Below are positions 9,701 through 14,643 of a stretch of DNA of 14,643 nucleotides, piece after piece (position 1 is the stretch's first letter; every line of letters begins with the position of its first letter). This DNA comes from Phoronis ovalis (taxonomy: Eukaryota > Phoronida > Phoronidae). The notes beneath the pieces are model-generated. The model searched no databases. It was not told the DNA's origin and was given only the letters and a program-made list of their open reading frames with translations. The stretch lies in NCBI GenBank assembly GCA_028565635.1, contig JAOXYB010031264.1:1-14643 (forward strand), read 5' to 3'. The translations under genes and the position numbers were made by a program.

Positions 9701-11293
9701 TTCGAAATATCTCAGTCTAATTTCGAAGCTGTCTGTTTAATTAAACTTGTGAATTATTTAGCAGTTCTGCTTCTATAATTCATCCTCGCCCAATTATATT
9801 AAAACAGAAATGGAATTTTATCATCTAGTCATTCAAATGCCATTCTTGACTTTGGTTAATTTTCAACTACATCTACAATCAATCATAAACTCATTAGTTT
9901 TGGTAATTTATCCTAAAGATGATTCAACTAATGAATAATGTCGGTTTCTTAAAAAGGTTCTATTCGTGACATCATAAAAAATAACCCAATATTAAATGCA
10001 CAATGTTTTTCTACACTTTATCTAGAAATTCAAAAATGTGCAGTGTTTCTAAATCGGCAAAAGAATCAATGCAAACACAAATATATTTTAATACTTTTAT
10101 AAAGTACATGTACGTTAGCGAGTAATAAAAATGTACCCTGGTTTCCTACGCTACATAGAATTGTTTTAATTTTTGTCTAGACAAGAAGCTGGTTAATTGC
10201 TGTCTTTATAGATCACGGGGGTACGCAAACAATATCTGATGGTGAGATGCATTAAGAAATAACTAACAATTTTTTATGCATGAATGGAAACATGTTCCAT
10301 CTGTTTCATTGGTCGTTATGAGTTTAACGACTTTCTCCGTTGTTCAGGTGTTCAGATGCCTACAAGTTCCATTTATTTTCATTTAAGTACATGTTTTTTT
10401 CCGTTTAGTGTGTCTTACACAGTTGCATCAGAGTTCTTACAGCTATAGGTATGACGTCTAATTGCAATACAATTCATAGTCAATTGTTATTTTATTTTAA
10501 ATGTTATTCTTATTTATTTATGTTTAGTTTGGTTGTTATTAACTTTATAATGTTTTAATGAAAAATAACGTCTGCCAGGAGCTACATGTATTTTATAGTA
10601 TGAATGTTTACCCCATTACACAACTATGTGTAAGCAGTAATTAGTAATTAAATGCCAAGACTACTGTATTTGATATCTCTACTATATACATAAAATAAAC
10701 ATAACTTTTTAGAGTACCCGGGGCTGTTTTATCGGGTTTCAGAAGTTAACACTGTTTTTCAATACGTGTGGCATGCAAAACTGTGAAGATAAAGGGCCAC
10801 ATTTCCTCAAATGTGTAATAAAACAGATTAACGCAAATCAAAAACCCTATTATTTATATTTTGTCTTATTAACATTCACACTTTTTATGCATTACAGATA
10901 TACAACCATTTTGACTACCAAGGTTCCATCCGACAATTAATCCCTTAATTATAACTTGAATCACCAGGTCATAAGAAAGTGAAAATTCCCCAATAATTAA
11001 CTAACTATAAACGATATTTTTATGATCCTAAATCGAGAACTATAAAACATGTTACAAATGCAACAAAAAAGAAAACAAAACCGAAGAATACGTTTTGTAC
11101 CAGCCACATGTTTTAATTCTGCATGTTGGCATGGCTACTAAAGTGCTAATTGTAAATTGTTTGTCAAACCATTTTCTGTTGAATTGCACTATTCCCTCAC
11201 CTTAGCTCCTTTTGCTAAAAGAGCGTCACACAAAGCTTTTCCAATGCCACGAGCTCCACCAGTTACAAAAGCGACCTTGTCTTGAATAAGCAT
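3638..11293 (-). CDS. HPGD: HPGD-like short-chain dehydrogenase/reductase, seven exons, 269 aa (genomic span)
   Basis: This is an NAD-dependent cytosolic alcohol dehydrogenase of the classical SDR family, closest by eye to 15-hydroxyprostaglandin dehydrogenase, which oxidises the 15-hydroxyl of prostaglandins and related oxylipins. The joined exons give 810 nt. The human enzyme is 266 aa, and as I recall its gene also has seven exons. Visible motifs are TGGARGIG at 11-18 (nucleotide binding), Asp36 after VCLV (favours NAD over NADP), DV at 63-64, NNAG at 89-92, Asn106, Ser137, and Tyr150-x3-Lys154. These catalytic positions sit exactly one lower than human Ser138/Tyr151/Lys155. The start is chosen because M1-to-TGG spacing equals that of the human protein and -3 is A. 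Oddities: the usual CPG motif is CPA at 181-183, and the residues matching human Gln148, Phe185 and Tyr217 are Ala147, Ala184 and Met214. SDR assignment is near certain. True HPGD orthology is less sure, since an HPGD-like paralogue with another substrate would look the same. Confidence 0.85.
3792..4108 (-). other. intron 6 (317 bp)
   Basis: The donor is GTAAGT (a perfect consensus) and the acceptor CATATCTCTAG. Exons 6 and 7 join in frame across codon 219 (CA|G). Nothing else is recognised in it. Confidence 0.9.
4109..4269 (-). CDS. HPGD: SDR exon 6 (residues 166-218 plus two bases of 219)
   Basis: This exon of 161 bases follows the T18-AG acceptor and precedes donor CTTCA|GTAAGT (GT at 4108-4107). 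Reading through the donor meets TAA at once, since CAG is followed by TAA. It encodes [16 protein letters not shown], the strand and loop after the catalytic helix. Classical SDRs and human HPGD have Pro-Gly here, while this protein has Pro182-Ala183. It then gives the substrate-lid region ending MGMLL. The lid is two residues shorter than in the human enzyme by my alignment. Confidence 0.93.
4270..4954 (-). other. intron 5 (685 bp) ending in an 18-T tract
   Basis: The donor is GTAAGTAATT. The acceptor is an uninterrupted run of 18 T followed directly by AG on the minus strand (plus-strand A-run 4272-4289). The rest is AT-rich with no exon or RNA gene visible. TACATGTA lies at 4702-4709. Confidence 0.85.
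4272..4289 (-). repeat. T18 homopolymer forming the exon 6 polypyrimidine tract
   Basis: Eighteen consecutive A on the plus strand read as T18 in the transcript sense, abutting the AG at 4271-4270. Such a run should be prone to length change, and its length could tune recognition of the exon 6 acceptor. Confidence 0.9.
4955..5031 (-). CDS. HPGD: SDR exon 5 (end of residue 140 to 165)
   Basis: This exon of 77 bases follows TTATAG and precedes donor GTAAGTAA (GT at 4954-4953), ending in phase 0. It carries the active-site Tyr150-Ser-Ala-Thr-Lys154 (Y-x3-K) and the following helix TGVIGFTKS. The segment just before the tyrosine reads PFPMAPVY. Human HPGD has Gln148 three residues before its tyrosine, and here that place is Ala147, a change expected to affect how the substrate is held. 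Confidence 0.95.
5032..5281 (-). other. intron 4 (250 bp, shortest)
   Basis: The donor is GTGCGT and the acceptor ATTTATAG, which has a weak pyrimidine tract. Exons 4 and 5 join across a split glycine codon. It contains CGCCACCTACAT at 5143-5154 and a T-run acting as a plus-strand homopolymer near 5070. Confidence 0.9.
5282..5378 (-). CDS. HPGD: SDR exon 4 (residues 108-139 plus first base of 140)
   Basis: This exon of 97 bases follows ACACAG and precedes donor GTGCGT (GT at 5281-5280). The donor departs from the consensus but is the only one that fits: it leaves a G that the next exon completes as Gly140. It includes the glycine-rich loop [16 protein letters not shown]. Ser137 aligns with the catalytic serine of human HPGD at 138, thirteen residues before the catalytic Tyr in both proteins. 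Confidence 0.94.
5379..6335 (-). other. intron 3 (957 bp)
   Basis: The donor is GTAAGTGC and the acceptor TTTACTTACACAG. No gene or additional exon is seen. The 65-codon plus-strand ORF at 5438-5635 looks like chance. The intron contains CGCCACGTACAT at 5757-5768 and its near-inverse ATGTAGGTGGCG at 5962-5973. Confidence 0.8.
6336..6442 (-). CDS. HPGD: SDR exon 3 (end of residue 72 to 107)
   Basis: This exon of 107 bases follows TTTCAG and precedes donor GTAAGTGC (GT at 6335-6334). Two bases complete Asn72 and then 35 codons end in phase 0. It carries [12 protein letters not shown], the SDR NNAG motif at 89-92 that stabilises the central sheet, and Asn106, the fourth member of the catalytic tetrad, in VNF. 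The motif [11 protein letters not shown] resembles the HPGD subgroup closely. Confidence 0.95.
6443..7580 (-). other. intron 2 (1138 bp) with purine-rich block
   Basis: The donor is GTAAGTAG and the acceptor TTTGATTTCAG, with a good pyrimidine tract. No extra exon is needed, because exons 2 and 3 join in frame across codon 72. Notable contents are four same-strand TGACCT hexamers between 7124 and 7299 and a G/A-rich block at 7357-7450. Nothing else recognisable. Confidence 0.85.
7357..7450 (+). repeat. imperfect GGAAGGA purine tract with two-tier G-quadruplex-like start
   Basis: The run begins GGTTGGAGGGTGG (7357-7369), which fits a two-tetrad quadruplex pattern. It continues with irregular GGA, GAA and GGAAG units to about 7410 and AAAGAAAG units to 7450, mostly purine on the plus strand. 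Because the gene is read from the minus strand, the transcript carries the pyrimidine complement. It is a low-complexity tract inside intron 2, with structure-forming potential only. Confidence 0.6.
7581..7701 (-). CDS. HPGD: SDR exon 2 (residues 32-71 plus first base of 72)
   Basis: This exon of 121 bases follows acceptor TGTAG and precedes donor GGAAA|GTAAG (GT at 7580-7579). It enters in phase 0 and leaves one base over. It begins VCLVDI, where Asp36 is the acidic residue that in this family binds the adenosine ribose of NAD. It then gives a helix ([11 protein letters not shown]) and strand VIFVKTDVT, with Asp63-Val64 contacting the adenine ring in SDRs. A full TGACGTCA lies inside the exon at 7597-7604, within the codons for Val-Thr-Ser. 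Confidence 0.93.
7702..11200 (-). other. intron 1 (3499 bp)
   Basis: The donor is GTGAGG and the acceptor ACATGTAG, whose final bases overlap a TACATGTA octamer at 7703-7710. The interior is AT-rich with no supported gene or exon on either strand. It contains a 7-bp stem (CACACCG 8808-8814 with CGGTGTG 8823-8829) and a three-copy 10-bp tandem repeat at 9487-9516. The rest shows no structure I can name. Its length, in a gene whose other introns are 250-1138 bp, fits the common pattern of a long first intron. Confidence 0.85.
9487..9516 (+). repeat. three-copy 10-bp tandem repeat
   Basis: AATTTATCTG, AATTTACCTG and AATTTATCTG follow each other without spacers in intron 1. The middle copy differs by one transition. 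This is a small minisatellite seed with no evident function. Confidence 0.8.
11201..11293 (-). CDS. HPGD: SDR exon 1 (residues 1-31)
   Basis: This exon of 93 bases runs from ATG (11293-11291) to donor AAG|GTGAGG (GT at 11200-11199) and ends in phase 0. It encodes the first Rossmann strand and the glycine-rich dinucleotide motif TGGARGIG at residues 11-18, then ends at ...KGAK. Human HPGD also has KGAK at this point. No upstream in-frame ATG is seen in the adjacent bases. The initiator context is AAT before ATG. Confidence 0.93.
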
Positions 11294-11360
11294 ATTGATG
11301 AACACAACTTTCAAACCACTCTCTCCAGTTATCGAAATAATGTGTTTTGGTAAGATATCG

Positions 11361-11467
11361 TATTATACGTTAACACTGATAGCACCTGCTATTAAGGCCT
11401 TTGGAAAGCATCACGCTAAAACATTGCCATGACGTCATCAACCAAGCTCTTCGTGGTAGGTGATTGG
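11361..11467 (-). promoter_or_regulatory. candidate core promoter: CCAAT, CRE, TATA-like
   Basis: On the minus strand, reading toward the ATG at 11293, there is CCAAT at 11467-11463, a perfect CRE TGACGTCA at 11437-11430, then TATAATA at 11367-11361, about 70 bases before the start codon. The order and spacing suit a TATA-type promoter with a CREB/ATF/AP-1 family input. Motifs alone are weak evidence in AT-rich DNA. A 5'UTR intron placing the true promoter further upstream cannot be excluded. Confidence 0.4.
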
Positions 11468-12213
11468 TTAAAAAAAGCTAATAGTTTTCAAGCACGAGTC
11501 TGGTTAGAAAAGAGTTCTAATGAAGATCGTTCACAATTTATAAATGAACAAAACTTTAACCATAAGGAAATATAGTTCAATATAAATATCAATGGATATT
11601 CATAAAAAAATACAGCATTTCCATCAAGAAAATAAAATTACTTTATTAAACTACAGAGTTTCATATATCCTAGCCTTAAACAAAGCATTCGAATATGAGT
11701 TGTGGTTATTATCGTAAGTACGTTCTGAACATTTAAAAAAGTATGTTTACCTCTTTAGTGTTAATAAATACTGTGTTTTATTCTGACCAGCTGCCAGTGG
11801 CAAACCACTTCTATATTGCTGTACCAGTAGAATAACAATTTAGCATAACAAGCGCAGTAAAACCTAGACTATTAGTAGTCGCTTCCGTAATTAAAAATAA
11901 TTGAATTATATATCGAATAATTCGTAAATATCCATTTTTTAAATTTCGTTTAAAAGTCCTTTTTCAGCTGTGTCGTGTCTTATCAAGTATAGATCAAAAT
12001 AAATTTATAAATTTGCAGTCGTAACCCGTTATACATGTATATTATAATGGCGTACATTCAGTTTTTGCTTTCATGTGCATGCTCCCTGCATGTGATGTTG
12101 CCAGCTCCCTAACTACGCCTATTGAAACAAACACATTGTACATTAATTGTAAGAATAAGACCACGTTTTTTTTGATTGGTGATTAAATGGTGATTGTCCC
12201 ATTTTGACTAATT

Positions 12214-12427
12214 AGGGTTGCTCCTATAAGGGAGCAAGCCTATTGGTTTTGTATGATTTTTTTCTTCTTTTTCTTTTTCCAATTTTCAGCAAGCTATATC
12301 TCGAAGACGGTTACAGCTAGAAACTTGATGTATGACATTTAGGGGTCAAAGGTCAAAATTATAAAAATGATGTTGAAAGGTAATTTGGAGGTCATTTAAC
12401 GTTCATAAAAGCCAATATGAGCAACCC
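12214..12427. repeat. short repeat candidate with inverted AGGGTTGCTC ends
   Basis: AGGGTTGCTC near 12214-12223 recurs inverted as GAGCAACCCT near 12418-12427, and ATTGGTTTT inside the left end is answered by AAAAGCCAAT inside the right. The left end also holds an internal palindrome, GCTCCTATAAGGGAGC (12220-12235). Between the ends lie a T/C-rich run (12247-12281) and GGGTCAAAGGTCA at 12343-12355. The layout suggests a small non-autonomous dispersed element. Copy number is unknown. Confidence 0.4.
12343..12355 (+). promoter_or_regulatory. DR1-type nuclear-receptor half-site pair
   Basis: GGGTCA and AGGTCA are in direct orientation with one base between them, the DR1 layout bound by RXR- and HNF4-type receptors. 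It lies inside the repeat candidate at 12214-12427 about 1 kb upstream of the SDR start, so it may simply be part of the repeat. Confidence 0.2.
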
Positions 12428-13367
12428 TGCCTTTGCTAAAAGGCTATCTAGTTTTGGTATGGAATTGGTTCGTTTTGCGGCTTCATTGGTTAGTATACCC
12501 TGGTAAGATAACGTCTGGTCAAAAGTTCCGTGGGAGGTATATAATGTGTCTAATTTTTCATTGAAAGTAATGTACAATTTGTCATAAAACATATAACAAT
12601 ATGTTTATAAGCATAGAAATAATTTTTTGCTTAAAACCGTAGTGTTTTTAGCATAGAACGAGGTCCAACTTTCAACATTTTTAGCAGAGTTGGTCCATAA
12701 ATGTTGACCTCAGAGAAACAATTTTCGAAGAAACCCCCGATAGTTTGGATGCGGAATTGTTTTTCACATTGTTAAGTTATTCTGAAAATGGAAAATAAGC
12801 CGGGTCTAACCACCCTCGGCAATCTAGCCAGATGTTTCATATTACCGTTGCGTAATGGATCAAAAACTCAGCACTAGCTATCTATTGTAAACAGCAGCCT
12901 TTCAAAACCTCAGTCTGAATCTGTCCGTGTTAGCATCTGTTCTAGCATTATATAAAACCCTATGCATAGATTTTTTGACACTATGCTTTGGACGGAGGCG
13001 GACATATTTCCTCCGACTTGTTACTTTTCACCAGGTTTTTTAAAGAGCACTACTCCAAACATGTGTGGTCCGTAAACACATGCCTATTTTTAATTCAGTT
13101 TCACTAAGCGTCAATTAACAGTTTGTCGATGATTCTTAATAGCGAAATAAAATTGCAGCGCAATCAAATTTAACTAAGCGTTGATACGTAAAAAACTAAA
13201 ACATTACGTTTCACTTAGCAACACCTGGGTTGCAGTAGAAATTAATAGTTGAACTATTAGTGAAATAAACAATGATTGGTTAATGAAATAACACAGTTCC
13301 TTAACCGATGCATGTATGGTATATCCCACTCTCCCGTGCACCCTTGGCTTACTGCAAGTCCTTAAGG

Positions 13368-13402
13368 ATTTTTTTATAAGATGCGATTCTTTATAAAAAA
13401 AT
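13368..13402. repeat. perfect 12-bp inverted repeat (small hairpin)
   Basis: ATTTTTTTATAA at 13368-13379 and TTATAAAAAAAT at 13391-13402 are exact inverses around an 11-base loop. The stem is purely A/T, so it is weak as a structure. No element or gene is attached to it. Confidence 0.7.
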
Positions 13403-14035
13403 ATATCGAATTATCAATTGCACCGTCCCCTGGACTGATAGATAATTAATATTGGAAATGACAGTGTGCAAAGAAAACGCGTTCAGTTTTCGTAGAAAAT
13501 TGTTTCATATGCAACAAAAGTACATCGCAGTAATCAAAATAATAAAAAAATAAATAAGAATAAAAACAAATCCAGAAGAACTTAAAGCAAGTCTAGCATC
13601 CCCCCGAAATACGTAAGTTATGTTTAACTTTTACTTGGAAAAAACTTGAAACATTTTATTTAACAGCGACACTGAAATATTATACCCCGGATACTAATAG
13701 TATTTCAAATTTCAGAATTTTTATAGTCCTGTAAATTCCCATTATAAGTCTCTTGACCTCACACCGGATATCAGCAGTAAGTAAAAAAACGAAGTATTTT
13801 CATATGTAGCATTGGGTCATACAATGAATGCACATCATAAAAGAATTTATTATGTACAAAATAATAACAATAAAACTTTACTAACAATTATGAAATAATG
13901 TGAAAACAAATACAATAATAACAAATAGAAAATGTATATACAACCTAGCTACAAATTAAGTAGCTATCAGCACATCCCATCCATATTTAAATGACCAGTT
14001 TGATCCAGGCAGTGTGATCCCGGGATCTAAGCCAC

Positions 14036-14299
14036 ATGTGGAGCGATTTCGAATGCTTATTGTCAGCAATGGAAAATAATAACGGTAATTTGGGAACAAG
14101 AATTTTTCTTAAATACGGCACATTCGAAAATTATGAAATTTTAAATCTTGTCGGGTATTATATCGCTGATAAAAACTGTTCCAACCTTTTTTCAACTAAA
14201 ACGTTAAAAATAACATATTATGAAATTCAGGATGACACGGGAGAGTGGGCGTACTTTACATGTATCATTTGTCTAGCACTGGTATCTGGCTATAAATAG
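14036..14299 (+). CDS. unrecognised 87-codon ORF
   Basis: ATG to TAG is open for 87 codons, the longest ATG-initiated ORF in the window. The product is rich in Asn, Tyr, Thr and Ile, includes FENYEILNLVGYYIADKNCS and ends with a moderately hydrophobic stretch, YFTCIICLALVSG. I recognise no domain, no signal peptide and no convincing splice or promoter context. In DNA this AT-rich an ORF of this length may be chance. It could also be part of an exon of an unrelated gene on the right. Confidence 0.15.
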   Translation: MWSDFECLLSAMENNNGNLGTRIFLKYGTFENYEILNLVGYYIADKNCSNLFSTKTLKITYYEIQDDTGEWAYFTCIICLALVSGYK

Positions 14300-14569
14300 A
14301 AGTATTAAGCATATTATAATTATGTAAAATTCTATGCCGCAAACTAGGCATATCATTACGTATAGCAATATTTTCCACGAAATGTGAACAGAAATGCAGT
14401 AGTATGTGATAGATATTGTTCAAGTAAAACTTCTGAAAACATTATTTAATATTTAACTATAACCATACAACATTGAATCATATTTTGTACCTTTGTCACT
14501 AAAAAATGTATTCAAGTTTCGCCATAACTGCGTTACAGAAGGGATACTACCTCCACGAGGGAATATAAT

Positions 14570-14643
14570 AACAAGAGGTCTGCAGGTGCAGACAGATGCC
14601 CATCATATGATGTAGTTTCTTTAGTTGTAAAGCCATCTATGTC
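14570..14643 (+). repeat. possible edge of an AACAAGAG-plus-hairpin dispersed repeat
   Basis: AACAAGAG (14570-14577) is followed at once by a perfect stem: GTCTGCA (14578-14584), loop GG, TGCAGAC (14587-14593). As I recall, many lophotrochozoan dispersed repeats start with AACAAGAGG and a short palindrome, so this could be the 5' edge of such a copy running out of the window. The hairpin is seen directly, and the family link is inference. Confidence 0.35.

Larger units (their letters stand above)
11468..14035. other. intergenic region upstream of the SDR gene
   Basis: No gene is supported. It contains the repeat candidate at 12214-12427 and the hairpin at 13368-13402. A 66-codon minus-strand ORF at 12392-12592 overlaps the repeat edge and has no recognised domain. 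The remainder is AT-rich with no pattern I can name. Confidence 0.5.

Noticed and set aside
12392-12592. 66-codon minus-strand ORF
   Set aside because: Overlaps the edge of the 12214-12427 repeat candidate, and no domain or splice context is recognised.
1-14643. A bacterial-style operon, defence system or CRISPR array
   Set aside because: No repeat-spacer array and no long prokaryotic ORFs. The split SDR gene shows this is animal nuclear DNA.

Overview
This is an AT-rich, intron-rich nuclear window from an animal. The best guess is a bivalve mollusc or another lophotrochozoan. The basis is one gene split into seven small exons by GT-AG introns, large repeat-bearing introns, low coding density, and six copies of TACATGTA (starts 4702, 7703, 10105, 10583, 12032, 14257), an octamer I associate with bivalve DNA. 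The taxon is an inference from style, not from a diagnostic marker.

The only confidently coding locus is on the minus strand, from ATG at 11293 to TAA at 3638. Seven exons (11201-11293, 7581-7701, 6336-6442, 5282-5378, 4955-5031, 4109-4269, 3638-3791) join in frame to 810 nt, giving 269 residues plus stop. The product is a classical short-chain dehydrogenase/reductase (SDR) most like 15-hydroxyprostaglandin dehydrogenase (HPGD, 15-PGDH). The NAD-binding glycine motif, the NAD-selecting Asp36, the NNAG motif and the Asn-Ser-Tyr-Lys catalytic set are all present. Residues that I recall as lining the prostaglandin pocket and lid of the human enzyme are replaced, so NAD-dependent alcohol dehydrogenase activity is likely but prostaglandin as substrate is not assured.

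Upstream of the ATG, read on the minus strand, lie CCAAT, a full CRE (TGACGTCA) and TATAATA in promoter-like order. The 3' flank, 150-160 bp past the stop, carries a second full CRE and a partial copy.

The left flank (1-3637) holds a frameshifted coding-like minus-strand segment at 56-242, probably from a dispersed repeat, and a 641-bp foldback element at 1921-2561 whose arms pair over most of its length (non-autonomous, Tc1/mariner-like MITE architecture). The right flank (11468-14643) is mostly featureless AT-rich DNA. It has a probable short repeat at 12214-12427, a small perfect hairpin at 13368-13402, an unrecognised 87-codon ORF at 14036-14299, and the likely edge of an AACAAGAG-plus-hairpin repeat at the window end.

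I found no RNA gene, CRISPR array or multi-gene system. The points most worth following are the altered active site of the HPGD-like enzyme, the foldback element, and the CRE sites around the gene.
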